IMG/VR virus record: IMGVR_UViG_3300042882_000689
Span: 1 to 41,477 of that record
Length of the DNA stretch: 41,477 bases
DNA from: a virus
Direction: 5' to 3' (one strand)
Shown here: in pieces, positions 8,203-15,558 of the stretch
How positions within the stretch are numbered: position 1 is the stretch's first letter
Layout: each line of letters opens with the position of its first letter
The notes under the pieces: model-generated
Seen by the model: the letters and a program-made list of their open reading frames with translations, nothing else
Database searches by the model: none
Told to the model about the DNA's origin: nothing
Position numbers and translations under genes: made by a program

Positions 8203-8537
8203 TAAGGGACAAGCACCGTTGTGCGGCGCGGGGTGTAGTTGACGGCGGTCTCGGGGTGACGCTTTTTGAAGTCGTCACGCCACTGCTTGTTGGCCCAGCA
8301 GCCGGGCTCAATGGCTTCCCATGCCCAGTAGACATCGGGATCGACCGACATGGTGTGCTGGCCAATGCCTTCGACGGCGCAGTGCTCAAGCATGTCGGTC
8401 GCCTCTTTGATGCGCCGCTGCTCAAGGCCGGCCATGACGGACTTGGCGTTCCATCCGGTCGTGAGTTCCTCTTTGACCAGGTGGGCTAGCTCGTCATCCA
8501 GATCGGCGACGATATGTTGCCAAAATTCGTCAGCCAT
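8202..8537 (-). CDS. Hypothetical protein between capsid and portal genes
   Basis: 111 aa from the ATG at 8537. An upstream extension to 8579 would run through the hairpin at 8547-8570 and is less likely. Acidic helical N-terminus (FWQHIVADLDDELAHLVKEE), then a mixed region ending WRDDFKKRHPETAVNYTP. No known domain. Its position suggests a role in head assembly or portal placement. Confidence 0.6.
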   Translation of the reverse strand: MADEFWQHIVADLDDELAHLVKEELTTGWNAKSVMAGLEQRRIKEATDMLEHCAVEGIGQHTMSVDPDVYWAWEAIEPGCWANKQWRDDFKKRHPETAVNYTPRRTTVLVP

Positions 8538-8546
8538 CCTGAAAGC

Positions 8547-8570
8547 TGCAGCCCGCCGGAGCGGGCCGCA
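8547..8570 (-). terminator. GC-rich hairpin after the capsid/decoration genes
   Basis: GCCCGC, loop of 4, GCGGGC forms a perfect 6-bp stem that can extend by three more pairs past one mismatch. It follows the decoration-like gene and precedes the next start. There is no clear T-run, so it may be a partial terminator or an RNA-stabilising hairpin that keeps capsid mRNA abundant. Confidence 0.55.
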
Positions 8571-8592
8571 GGTGTTCAAGACTTGGTCTAAC

Positions 8593-9057
8593 TTAGATCG
8601 CGGTCAGGTCAGTCAGACTGACGTAGACCTCAACCTTACCGGCGTCCAAGTCGCTGAGGGACTTGCCCGTTGCGCCGGCGAAGGTCGCGGTCAGCTTGCT
8701 GGCCGTGGTGTAAACGCGCGGCAGCGTGCAGGAGGCGTCAGTGAAGGTGAAACCGGCCGAGTAAGAAATCTCGGTGCCGTTCTTGTTCACTTCGGTCTCG
8801 TCGATGAACTCATCAACGTCGCCGGTTTCGCCCACCGAGAAGTCGGTGTCGTTGTAGGCGGCATCGCTGGCGTCTTCAAACGGCGTGACCAACTTGTAGG
8901 CAACCTTGTTGACCACCGTGCCGACCGGGAGGTCAAGCAGGTCGATGGTCTGGGCGGTCGCTGCAGTCGTCGTGGTGAGATCGACGTGATCGACCGTGAT
9001 GAGGTGCGTGAAGCCGGTAGCGGCTTTGGTGTTTGCGGGCAGTTCGTATGCAGTCAT
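8593..9057 (-). CDS. Decoration/head-stabilising protein candidate
   Basis: 154 aa, beta-rich, acidic, with no long helices. It follows the major capsid gene by 24 bases and has one of the best ribosome sites in the window (AAGGAG, 8 bases before ATG), as does the capsid gene, so it is probably made in large amounts. Abundance and position are what is expected of a capsid cement or decoration protein. Sequence motifs alone do not prove it. Confidence 0.6.
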   Translation of the reverse strand: MTAYELPANTKAATGFTHLITVDHVDLTTTTAATAQTIDLLDLPVGTVVNKVAYKLVTPFEDASDAAYNDTDFSVGETGDVDEFIDETEVNKNGTEISYSAGFTFTDASCTLPRVYTTASKLTATFAGATGKSLSDLDAGKVEVYVSLTDLTAI

Positions 9058-9081
9058 TTTATTTTCTCCTTATTGGTTGAA

Positions 9082-10089
9082 TTAGACGCCGGCAGTGAAC
9101 TTGCCCATGCCCTGAGGCGACAAGCAGGTGACCGAAGCGATTGCATCAATGAGCGCCCTGGGGCCGCCACCTTGATCCTCAAGCTCAACCATCCGCGGAC
9201 GGCGGGCGAAGCGGACTTCGCACTTGTCCATGTCCAAGACAAGGCCGGAGCCTTCTTGGGCAGTGGTGGTGCTGTCCTTGCGCAGGAACAAGCTATTGAC
9301 GAGGCGCAGCGATCCGAAATCTCCCTCGAAGAAATTAATCGCCGAGATGATACGCTTGCTGTCAGCAGACTGGTTGAACGTGCGGATGCTGAGGGCATTC
9401 GACGTGGCACCTGTGCTGAAACGGGTGAAGGAGGTGAACTGGCGCTTGAGCGAAGGTCCGCAAAGCAAGACCATTTCATCGACCTGACCGGACTGTGAGT
9501 AGATGCTCTGGAGGAGCGTCTGCACTTCAGCTTCGGTGACTGAGCCAACCGCCGAGGTGTTGATGCTGGCAGACGGTGTGCGGTAATCCGTAGGCACCGG
9601 CAAATCACTTTGCGCAGCGTTGGCGACCCAGGAAAACAATCCACGGGTACGATACGGGCTGACGCCGGCCTGAGTCTGGGACTCGCGGGCGGAACAGAAG
9701 CTCGACTCCATGTCGCGCTTGATTTCGACCATAGCCTTGGCGATGCCATCGGCGAGCAAACGCTTGCGGCCAATACCGGCAACGTCGCTGGCGTGCTGAC
9801 TCATGTCATCCACGAGGACGGTGCGGCGGTACTTCTGCGCACGGGCGCTCAAGAGGGCGCGGTTTTTGCTGGGGTCGTCGAACGTAGAAACGTCTGCGTT
9901 GCTCAACACGCCGTCGAAGGAAGGGTCGTTGTATTTGTCAGCTTGAAAGCTGTAGACGTTAGCGTTGGTGATGTCGCTGCCTTTGCGGGCAGTCGAGATG
10001 AACGGCGTGTTTTTCGCATCGACGACCGAAATGACATCGGACAGATCTTCGCGAAGACCGCTGAAATTAGGGAAAATTGTTCCCGCCAT
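9082..10089 (-). CDS. Major capsid protein (SU10/DUF5309-like HK97 fold)
   Basis: 335 aa. The start (LREDLSDVISVVDAKNTPFI, ~12-31, followed by a KGS..TN..VYSFQAD segment) and the middle motif RTVLVDDMSQHASDVAGIGR (~89-108) are the pattern of the SU10 major capsid family. The end holds LDMDKCEVRFARRPRMVEL. It builds the icosahedral shell. The strong AAGGAG site 8 bases before ATG fits high expression. Scaffold gene upstream and decoration-like gene downstream complete a head cassette. Confidence 0.88.
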   Translation of the reverse strand: MAGTIFPNFSGLREDLSDVISVVDAKNTPFISTARKGSDITNANVYSFQADKYNDPSFDGVLSNADVSTFDDPSKNRALLSARAQKYRRTVLVDDMSQHASDVAGIGRKRLLADGIAKAMVEIKRDMESSFCSARESQTQAGVSPYRTRGLFSWVANAAQSDLPVPTDYRTPSASINTSAVGSVTEAEVQTLLQSIYSQSGQVDEMVLLCGPSLKRQFTSFTRFSTGATSNALSIRTFNQSADSKRIISAINFFEGDFGSLRLVNSLFLRKDSTTTAQEGSGLVLDMDKCEVRFARRPRMVELEDQGGGPRALIDAIASVTCLSPQGMGKFTAGV

Positions 10090-10118
10090 AATAGTATCTC
10101 CTTAGGTTAGGTTGGTTG

Positions 10119-11144
10119 TTAACTGATTAGGCTCATGGCGAAGTTCTCGAGAGCATCTCGATCACCGCGCTCAAAGAGCCGGGCGGCGGCTTGTTTGCCG
10201 CCTTTGTCTTTGGTGGCAGATTTCTGCGAACTAACCGGACCTGCGGGAGTTGGGACGGATTTGGCTTCTGACTTTTTCGACGAGATTTTGTCAGCGGCTT
10301 TGGCCTTGGCGGCGTCGGCTTGCTGACGGGACATGAGCTGCTGTTCGCCGTAGAGGGCAAGGCCGACCCAGTATTCAGCTTGGGGCAGTTTCAGTAGCTC
10401 GGGCGCCTGCTTGATCGTGGCCTGGAAGGCTTGGTTCATGGGCGATCCCTTTTTGAAGATGTCAGGGAAGACGTTTTTGGCGGCTTCAACCGCCGGGGCG
10501 CGCTGGGCGAGCCATTGCTTGCGGGCGGGAGCGTGGACGGTGAGAACGTCGTCAGCCTTAAGGAGGTAGTTTTTGACCTCGTCGCTATCAACGTAGACCT
10601 CCGTGCCGTCTGGCCGCTTGACCGTGGCGCCGTCCGTATTGCGAAGAGCCCATCGGCGCACTTCCTGCGCAGATTTGATCTTGGCGTCCAAGGCGTCGTC
10701 GGTGTCCACATCGGCGAGCGGGTTCTCCGCGGTCGGCTGCAGGACGGGGCGCGCGGACTCGTTGACTTGGGCTTCCAGCTCGGCGAGCCGGGCTTTGGCC
10801 TGCTCGTAGTCGGTGGAAAGCGCGGCGGCCTTTTCTTCGGCCTCCTTGCGCTTGGCGGTCAGTTTATCGATCCGTTTCTGGACCTTTTCCTGACCTGGCG
10901 TCTCGTCTTCGTCGTCGGACTCTTCGTCGTCTTCCTTTTCCTCGGAGTCGGGGTCGGATTTCTCCTCGTCCTTCTCCTTGGCGTCATCTTCATTCGGATC
11001 TTCACTTTCGGAAGATTCCGTCTCGTCGTTGTCAATGAGCTTGTCGTTGGGCTCGGTCTTGACGGGCTCTAAGCCGGCCAAAGCCTCACTGATGCCAACG
11101 ATATCGTCTATTTCCGCAGCGGAAGCTGCATTTTCTGTCGCCAT
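10119..11144 (-). CDS. Scaffolding protein
   Basis: 341 aa from the ATG at 11144, chosen because GGGAGG lies 7 bases before it; an earlier in-frame start at 11207 lacks this. The protein is very acidic at residues ~30-90 (runs of E, D and S), then forms a helical coiled-coil-like stretch (~95-150), and ends in a lysine-rich region (~290-325), the usual DNA- or capsid-binding tail. These features and its position directly before the major capsid gene identify a core scaffold that guides prohead assembly and is then lost. Confidence 0.8.
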   Translation of the reverse strand: MATENAASAAEIDDIVGISEALAGLEPVKTEPNDKLIDNDETESSESEDPNEDDAKEKDEEKSDPDSEEKEDDEESDDEDETPGQEKVQKRIDKLTAKRKEAEEKAAALSTDYEQAKARLAELEAQVNESARPVLQPTAENPLADVDTDDALDAKIKSAQEVRRWALRNTDGATVKRPDGTEVYVDSDEVKNYLLKADDVLTVHAPARKQWLAQRAPAVEAAKNVFPDIFKKGSPMNQAFQATIKQAPELLKLPQAEYWVGLALYGEQQLMSRQQADAAKAKAADKISSKKSEAKSVPTPAGPVSSQKSATKDKGGKQAAARLFERGDRDALENFAMSLIS

Positions 11145-11209
11145 GGGGTAACCTCCCAAGAAGTAACCAGGCAGTGCGTCTGCCAGACCGACCGAATAAC
11201 AAACCACAG

Positions 11210-11225
11210 CCCCGACTCAGCGGGG
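11210..11225 (-). terminator. Small hairpin in the leader of the scaffold operon
   Basis: CCCCG, 6-base loop, CGGGG, followed on the minus strand by CTGTGGTTTGTT. It lies downstream of the predicted promoter and 66 bases upstream of the scaffold start. It may be an attenuator or an mRNA 5' stabiliser. The T content after it is weak for a full terminator. Confidence 0.4.
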
Positions 11226-11246
11226 CACTCCTCATTCGATAACCTA

Positions 11247-11275
11247 ATTATGCGGCATAGCTGTACATTTGTCCA
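11247..11275 (-). promoter_or_regulatory. Sigma70-like promoter for the structural operon
   Basis: On the minus strand, TGGACA (11275-11270), a 17-base spacer, then CATAAT (11252-11247). Each box matches the consensus at five of six positions and the spacing is ideal. Transcription would begin near 11240, about 95 bases before the scaffold ATG. This is the best promoter match I found in the window. Confidence 0.65.
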
Positions 11276-11389
11276 GCACTAATTTCGCTGGATAGAAAAA
11301 GCACTACTTGTACGGAACTATTGCGCGAATGCCGTAGAAACTATCCGGCCATTTATCCTGCCATTTTGGCCGGATGGACCACTGTTTGC

Positions 11390-11417
11390 GTCACAAAAAG
11401 TGGCGCCTTTTTGTGAC
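11390..11417. terminator. Long AT-rich inverted repeat, probable bidirectional terminator
   Basis: A perfect 11-bp inverted repeat: GTCACAAAAAG, 6-base loop TGGCGC, CTTTTTGTGAC. It has A5/T5 tracts within the stem in both directions. It lies upstream of the structural promoter and downstream of the terminase block, so it could end early transcription. A protein-binding operator is an alternative. Confidence 0.5.
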
Positions 11418-11523
11418 AAGATGTTTGGGCTGGGGGCTGGAGATCGACTGGGGGTTGATCTGGGCGTTATAAATCAAGCAGCGGATTTGTAACGCCAGAC
11501 AGGACGCCGGGGGCCGATGTCCT

Positions 11524-11538
11524 AACGATAGTATCGTT
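11524..11538. promoter_or_regulatory. 15-bp palindrome, operator-like
   Basis: AACGATA, central G, TATCGTT: a perfect 7-bp dyad with a one-base centre. It is too short and AT-rich for a terminator and resembles a site for a dimeric repressor or activator. Which protein would bind it is unknown. Confidence 0.45.
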
Positions 11539-11652
11539 TTGTGATACCAACTGGCAGAATGCAACAGGTGGCTGCGCACAATGTTGCAAAAAGAGACACA
11601 AAGTGTCCGCTTCGTGAGACTTTGCAGCGGCTAGTGTCGCCGCAACGCTACA

Positions 11653-11946
11653 TTAGAGCTTTGCCGCTTCGGCCCTGCGTTGCTCAAGGTCGTCCCACAG
11701 TTCCTGCAGGGCGTTGAGCTGGCCGGCGGCGTGGGACTGGTAGCCGGGGTCTTTTGCCGTGGCCATGTTGCTGACCAATAAAATGGCATCGGCAATCCGG
11801 TCCTGCAGGGCCAGCATCACGGCCAGCCAAGCGGCCGGCGCCTGCTCCCGCGGGAAGGCTAAGGCGGCGGACGTGTCGAAATCTTCGGGGTTTTTGTACA
11901 TGTCGATTGGGACATGTTTGCGGCGTGTACATATGTTGATCTGCAT
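11653..11946 (-). CDS. Hypothetical helical protein
   Basis: 97 aa. The start MQINICTRRKHVPIDM may be too early; an in-frame ATG at 11901 would begin at MYKNPEDF. The rest is helical (AWLAVMLALQDRIADAILLV, then QLNALQELWDDLEQRRAEAA). It is the last gene before the 508-bp control region. No known domain. Confidence 0.55.
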   Translation of the reverse strand: MQINICTRRKHVPIDMYKNPEDFDTSAALAFPREQAPAAWLAVMLALQDRIADAILLVSNMATAKDPGYQSHAAGQLNALQELWDDLEQRRAEAAKL

Positions 11947-11955
11947 AGTTTTTGG

Positions 11956-12159
11956 TTATCGTGCGATTCGTATGCTGCGGAGCAGCTTGTCGGCGTTGAC
12001 CACAAACGGCGCGCACTCAAGACAGCACGGCCCGAGTTGCGGGTCACGGAGCCATTTGGGCGTCAAGGGTTGCTCGCAGACCTGGCACAGCGGGACGCCC
12101 CGGGAAGTCGCCTTCCAAGCGTCCGGCGGTGGAGGCTGGTTGCGAGCGAGGGTGGTCAT
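11956..12159 (-). CDS. Small putative zinc-ribbon protein
   Basis: 67 aa from the ATG at 12159; a TTG start at 12168 is possible. CQVCEQPL and, about 20 residues later, CCLEC form a two-knuckle CxxC pattern that could bind zinc. Function unknown; its neighbours are the terminase block genes. Confidence 0.5.
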   Translation of the reverse strand: MTTLARNQPPPPDAWKATSRGVPLCQVCEQPLTPKWLRDPQLGPCCLECAPFVVNADKLLRSIRIAR

Positions 12160-12180
12160 GGCTTGCAATAATCTTGCCGC

Positions 12181-12435
12181 TCACCACTTTGCGGTCGCCG
12201 CCCAATAGGCTGCGCTGCTCTTGCCTTTAGCGATGTTCTTGGCGTGGCGCGCTTTGAATGCCTTGTTGCGCGCGCTGCCGTCAGGCGAGCCTTTGACGCC
12301 TTGCTGGCCGAAGCGGATTAACTTGCCGCCGACCGGCAGGGCATCGCCGCAGGCTTTGACGACATGGGACTTCGTTGGGTGACTTGGCGTGCGCTTGGGC
12401 TTATTGCATGCCATCTTGGCTTTGTCGGTTTTCAT
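12181..12435 (-). CDS. Basic conserved phage protein with KGKSSAAYW motif
   Basis: 84 aa, very basic. The C-terminus, KAFKARHAKNIAKGKSSAAY then WAATAKW, is a motif I recognise from small proteins encoded next to terminase genes in many marine-type phages. No function is established that I can name. It follows the large terminase gene by 2 bases, which suggests a role in packaging or the virion. Confidence 0.6.
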   Translation of the reverse strand: MKTDKAKMACNKPKRTPSHPTKSHVVKACGDALPVGGKLIRFGQQGVKGSPDGSARNKAFKARHAKNIAKGKSSAAYWAATAKW

Positions 12436-12437
12436 AA

Positions 12438-14015
12438 TTAGTAGCTGCCGCCTCCGCGGGACTTCATTGAGCCGCCGTCGATGAACATGGCGTCGCTGAG
12501 GCAGATGTAGCGCAGCACGTCGATGGGGTCTTTGGTCGGAGCCTTTTTGCCGTCTGCTCCGGTGTAGGTTTGCAGCGCATAAATTGTGTTTTTGCAGTTC
12601 TCGCTAATGTACAGGCGCGGCTGGTTGCGGGCGTCTACCGGAAGTTCTGGATTGTATGACAAGGCGTCGTTGATCATACCAACGCCCTCGTCAATGCTGT
12701 CGCCGGGGGTCGCCGTGAAGAACATGTCAAGGCTGGCCATCTCATCGATGAGTGTGGTGGGCGCTTCCTTACCAAGGGTCTTGGAATGCCCATACCGACT
12801 GTCCATCCAGCGTTCAAAGATGGTCTCGCCGGCCTCGACACGCAGGATCTCGTCTTTGTACCGCTCGAGGCCAAAGCCGAAGTCCTGCATGGCGGGACCA
12901 GGGCGGCCGTCCATGCGCTTACCATCTGGCAGCGCCCACTCGCCAGCGTAGCCAACGCCTTCGATGTATTCGGTCTGGCTGGGCCACTCGCGGTAGACAA
13001 TGGTGCGGCCGGCGTTGTCGAATACGGTCCAGAGCATGAACCAGTTCTTGCCGGATGCCGGATCGACCCAATGGTAGCGGGTGCCCGCCGGGACATCTGC
13101 GTGCCTTATGACGTGGACCTTGGGATTGAAAAGCGGGAAGCGGCCGGCGATGGCTTTGGTCGGCACACCGTACGCGCGCGTGAGGATTTTCTCCCGGGTC
13201 TCGCTTTGCAGCTCGCGTTTCATGCGGGACCATCCGGCCCACGGGTTGCTCTGCGTGTGGAAGTAGAGGACTGGGCGGCCCTTCGGATTGATCTGCTCAA
13301 TGGGCACCTGCTCGTAGCCAACAACCTTGCCCTCGGCGTCTTTCCGAGGGAGCAGCTCGGCGTCAACCTCCTGCACGTTTTTGGCGCCGTTGAGGTAATC
13401 AGCAACGGTGGGCGACCAGCCCTGCACCGGCGTAAAAGTCACGGCCAGCTTGCCGTTGCGGTCAACGAGGCGGAACCGGAGGGTTTCTAGGACATCAAGC
13501 GGCACCAACTCGTCGCACCAGCAGGCATCGATCTCGCCGCCTTCGATTGTGGAGGGATCTTGGGCGTAATTGCGGAAGATGCAGACCGCCTGATTGGGCG
13601 CAACGAATTTTGCCTCGGTGAAGCCGCCTTTGACCGAGTAAGTGATGTTTGTGACCTGTCCCTTTCTGGCATTCCTCCACTCAGGCGGCATATATTTCCA
13701 AATGCGGGGCTGCTGCAGCTCAATGGAGTTCGGCGCGGTGGTCTGAAAGCACCAGACAACCGCGCCGGGCTTGGAATACATCGTCTTGATGACCTCCTTG
13801 GCCGCCCACTCGGTTTTGCCGGACCTGTTTCCGCCCATGACAAGCAACTCGCGGTGTTTCTCCAGCAGTTCGGAGGCTCGGCGCCACACCGGAGGGATAA
13901 AGCCATGCCGGAAGGGGTCTGATGCCTCGCGGGCGATCAGCTCCTCGCGTTTCTTGAGGTATTGCCAGCCCTCATCCGCACCGAGTTCCTGCAGAATGTC
14001 GTAATCGACCTGCAT
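12438..14015 (-). CDS. terL: Terminase large subunit
   Basis: 525 aa from the ATG at 14015. The frame is open back to a GTG at 14090, but that start lies inside a large hairpin. Counting from the GTG, Walker A is GGNRSGKT (86-93) and Walker B with its catalytic glutamate is IDACWCDEL (187-195). The nuclease half follows with acidic motifs including YHWVDPASGK (~345) and a late DALS segment. The enzyme docks on the portal, pumps DNA with ATP and cuts the concatemer. No classical small subunit lies directly beside it; the HTH protein at 22611 is a distant candidate. Confidence 0.9.
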   Translation of the reverse strand: MQVDYDILQELGADEGWQYLKKREELIAREASDPFRHGFIPPVWRRASELLEKHRELLVMGGNRSGKTEWAAKEVIKTMYSKPGAVVWCFQTTAPNSIELQQPRIWKYMPPEWRNARKGQVTNITYSVKGGFTEAKFVAPNQAVCIFRNYAQDPSTIEGGEIDACWCDELVPLDVLETLRFRLVDRNGKLAVTFTPVQGWSPTVADYLNGAKNVQEVDAELLPRKDAEGKVVGYEQVPIEQINPKGRPVLYFHTQSNPWAGWSRMKRELQSETREKILTRAYGVPTKAIAGRFPLFNPKVHVIRHADVPAGTRYHWVDPASGKNWFMLWTVFDNAGRTIVYREWPSQTEYIEGVGYAGEWALPDGKRMDGRPGPAMQDFGFGLERYKDEILRVEAGETIFERWMDSRYGHSKTLGKEAPTTLIDEMASLDMFFTATPGDSIDEGVGMINDALSYNPELPVDARNQPRLYISENCKNTIYALQTYTGADGKKAPTKDPIDVLRYICLSDAMFIDGGSMKSRGGGSY

Positions 14016-14068
14016 AACCGGGTGCGGGGTAGGCGTGAAGCGTTGTGCGTGTGCGTTTTCCAAAATAA

Positions 14069-14142
14069 TTAGGACGCCGAGCCGGTGCACTGCGCCGTGC
14101 CGGCCCCCTACAGGCCGTTGTTAAGTCGGCTCGGCGTCCTAA
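14069..14142. promoter_or_regulatory. 16-bp perfect inverted repeat before terL
   Basis: Arms 14069-14084 (TTAGGACGCCGAGCCG) and 14127-14142 are exact reverse complements. The 42-base loop holds a second small stem, CGGCC/GGCCG at 14101-14117. The structure starts at the stop codon of the upstream gene and ends just before terL, with TTATTTT following on the minus strand. It could be a terminator or attenuator controlling terL, a processing site, or a packaging recognition element. Confidence 0.6.
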
Positions 14143-14330
14143 AGAATGTCCATCGTTGGGTTTTCTAAAACTGTGACCTGGTCCGAGCGGAAATGTCGGA
14201 TCTTGCCGCCGTCCTCGAGGACTACGGCAAAGATGTCATTGCTCAACGGCCCGCCGGACTCCACATAGAGGAGGCTGCCGTAGCCGACCGGCGTTTCCAC
14301 CGGGACGATGCGCTGGAATTCGTGGATCAC
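14139..14330 (-). CDS. Small beta-rich hypothetical protein
   Basis: 63 aa from a GTG at 14330 that overlaps the preceding TGA (GTGA), the coupling style used throughout this genome. A longer frame to 14411 exists but would overlap the neighbouring gene. The sequence reads as a small SH3-like barrel (GYGSLLYVESGGPL, FAVVLEDGG, FRSDQVTVLE). No function recognised. Confidence 0.55.
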   Translation of the reverse strand: MIHEFQRIVPVETPVGYGSLLYVESGGPLSNDIFAVVLEDGGKIRHFRSDQVTVLENPTMDIL

Positions 14331-14449
14331 TGAAAAAGTGACGGCGCGGGAGTTGGCTGCAAGCCCTCCCGCTGGTTCACACCACATGCTCTCGGCTGGC
14401 ACACCATCCAAGCCGTTGCAGAACCGTTGATGCCGTCAGGTAAATTCAT
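14327..14449 (-). CDS. Micro-protein of 40 aa
   Basis: Starts MNLPDGINGS at an ATG overlapping the TGA of the upstream gene, and its own TGA overlaps the GTG of the next gene. These two overlaps are the main support. The composition is proline- and glutamine-rich with no known motif. It may be only a coupling leader. Confidence 0.4.
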   Translation of the reverse strand: MNLPDGINGSATAWMVCQPRACGVNQREGLQPTPAPSLFQ

Positions 14450-14619
14450 CGGCGTGCCTTGCGCTCGGCAAAGGCCCGGGCGAGCTTTGAGACCTTGCAG
14501 GTGCTGCGCAGCTTGCAAGCCTCCTGCACCGCGGCCCGGGCCTGCTTGAGCAAAGCCTTCACCTCGGGCGGGTCAGTCGGCTCGATGCTTAGGTCGTACA
14601 TGTCGCGGGGTTTTGTCAT
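14446..14619 (-). CDS. Small basic helical protein
   Basis: 57 aa from the ATG at 14619; an upstream in-frame ATG at 14676 lies inside the previous gene. The body is one long helix with lysine/arginine and two cysteines (LLKQARAAVQEACKLRSTCK), ending AFAERKARR. Unknown role; possibly nucleic-acid binding from its charge. Confidence 0.5.
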   Translation of the reverse strand: MTKPRDMYDLSIEPTDPPEVKALLKQARAAVQEACKLRSTCKVSKLARAFAERKARR

Positions 14620-14623
14620 AGAG

Positions 14624-14779
14624 TCAGGGCTGGCCATTAACGCAGATGTAAAGGAAGCCAAAATTCGCGGCTGCATATCCGGCGAACGCGATTGATAATC
14701 CCAAGTTGCCCTCGCGGTAGAAGCCGGCGGCGGTCACCAGATAGCAGACGGTAGTGATTAGCAGGGGCGTGAACGTCAT
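14624..14779 (-). CDS. Small two-span membrane protein
   Basis: 51 aa from the ATG at 14779, which overlaps the preceding stop (ATGA) and has AAGGA about 10 bases upstream. Hydrophobic runs at residues ~4-18 (TPLLITTVCYLVTAAG) and ~27-45 (LGLSIAFAGYAAANFGFLYI) suggest a hairpin in the inner membrane. Role unknown; superinfection exclusion or an accessory lysis role would be guesses. Confidence 0.55.
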   Translation of the reverse strand: MTFTPLLITTVCYLVTAAGFYREGNLGLSIAFAGYAAANFGFLYICVNGQP

Positions 14780-15033
14780 TTGTCCCATCCTTCCCGCAGG
14801 TGGCCGAAGTCTCGGCATTCAGTAACCTCAATGCCGCCGGTGCCGCACACGCCGCACCGTCCGATGTGGTAGGTCGCCACTGACCTTCCCTCGGGGCGCT
14901 TGCCGTGCAGCCGGCCGCACTGGTTGCAGATCCAGTCGGGATACTGTTTGGGTTTCTTCATAAAAATGCCATCCCAGTTGCGGCGAAAAAGAACGCCATT
15001 CACCGCGCGCGGGGTGTCGCCCTTGCCGGCCAT
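14776..15033 (-). CDS. Fused small phage protein: KGDTPR module plus zinc-finger module
   Basis: 85 aa from the ATG at 15033, one base after the previous stop. Residues 1-24 (GKGDTPRAVN then RRNWDGIF) match a tiny stand-alone phage protein; residues 25-85 begin MKKPKQYPDWICNQCG and contain four cysteines in two CxxC knuckles plus ECRDFGHL, matching another small phage protein. In other phages these two are usually separate neighbours, so this is probably a fusion. An internal start at 14961 could still make the second part alone. Confidence 0.6.
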   Translation of the reverse strand: MAGKGDTPRAVNGVLFRRNWDGIFMKKPKQYPDWICNQCGRLHGKRPEGRSVATYHIGRCGVCGTGGIEVTECRDFGHLREGWDK

Positions 15034-15034
15034 G

Positions 15035-15190
15035 CTACCGGCGGGTCTTGGCGGTCTTTGCTGATTGCCGGAAAGCCTTCGCGGTAGGCGCGCCGGCAGA
15101 ACCGGGTTTGCGCATGCGTTCACCGCTTCCGGCGGCGATGCGGGCTTTTTTTGCGTGTATGTTGGCGTATAGTCCTGCGGGTTTTTTCAT
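15035..15190 (-). CDS. Conserved basic phage protein (GLYANIHAK family)
   Basis: 51 aa, starting MKKPAGLYANIHAKKARIAA, then GSGERMRKPGSAGAPTAKAF. This pattern is strongly conserved in small proteins of many environmental phages, where it sits near packaging or structural genes. No biochemical role is known to me. Its high lysine/arginine content suggests nucleic-acid or capsid contact. It ends one base before the next start. Confidence 0.7.
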   Translation of the reverse strand: MKKPAGLYANIHAKKARIAAGSGERMRKPGSAGAPTAKAFRQSAKTAKTRR

Positions 15191-15193
15191 AAT

Positions 15194-15313
15194 TTATTCT
15201 TCTTCGTTGTTTCCGTAGCGGATGGCCCAGGCGAACATGCCGCCGTAGGCTGCCAAGGCGCCGAGCACTATGCCTGCGGCGAGGCCGATGAGGATGTAGC
15301 CGGCCGCGGTCAT
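15194..15313 (-). CDS. Single-span membrane micro-protein
   Basis: 39 aa with one hydrophobic segment (residues ~6-31) and an acidic end NNEEE. The ATG overlaps the stop of the metallopeptidase-like gene (ATGA), and its stop lies 3 bases before the next ATG. Function unknown. Confidence 0.5.
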   Translation of the reverse strand: MTAAGYILIGLAAGIVLGALAAYGGMFAWAIRYGNNEEE

Positions 15314-15558
15314 TCGTGAACGCGCCTCCATTTATCTTTCCACATTGACCTCGCCATCGTGGCGGACTTCTCGGCAATTGCTTCTTCGCTCATGTCAGGG
15401 CAGACATGGTGCAGCAGCTCATGCAGAACCGTGTCTAGCTCGTCCGCGCCGGACTGGCGGGGGTCAATGTAGACCTTGCCGTCGCCCATGGTCATCCCGT
15501 CCGCTTTTTCGCGGCCGAGCTTCTTGCGGACAATAGCGATGGTTCTGCGTGGAGGCAT
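15310..15558 (-). CDS. Small HExxH putative metalloprotein
   Basis: 82 aa. LDTVLHELLHHVCPDMSEEA (~41-60) contains HELLH, the zinc-binding catalytic motif of gluzincin-type metallopeptidases, with a following conserved glutamate (EEAIAEK) that could be the third ligand. This short one-domain form is common in phages, and its substrate is unknown. The start TAAATG is adjacent to the upstream stop. Confidence 0.65.
   Translation of the reverse strand: MPPRRTIAIVRKKLGREKADGMTMGDGKVYIDPRQSGADELDTVLHELLHHVCPDMSEEAIAEKSATMARSMWKDKWRRVHE

Larger units (their letters stand above)
11145..11652 (-). promoter_or_regulatory. Late-gene control region, non-coding
   Basis: About 508 bp with no convincing gene. 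It holds, in minus-strand order: a GACAC/GTGTC hairpin (11595-11607), a TGCAACA/TGTTGCA dyad (11560-11588), the palindrome at 11524-11538, a long AT-rich stem (11390-11417), an ATCCGGCC/GGCCGGAT dyad (11343-11375), a promoter (11247-11275) and a leader hairpin (11210-11225). It separates the early/packaging block from the structural operon and probably ends one transcript and starts the next. Confidence 0.65.

Noticed and set aside
8350-9498. A 382-codon rightward frame opposite the decoration and capsid genes
   Set aside because: It is antisense to two well-supported genes with strong ribosome sites and has no start signal or known motif; a GC-driven shadow.
11391-11579. A 62-codon leftward frame in the control region
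   Set aside because: Overlaps several dyads, lacks a ribosome site and has unlikely amino acid use.
14069-14142. A tRNA-like RNA gene
   Set aside because: The stem is 16 bp with one small inner hairpin; no D, anticodon or T arms can be drawn.
15120-15377. An 85-codon leftward frame rich in arginine
   Set aside because: Overlaps three better small genes that are linked by stop-start overlaps; typical frame shadow.
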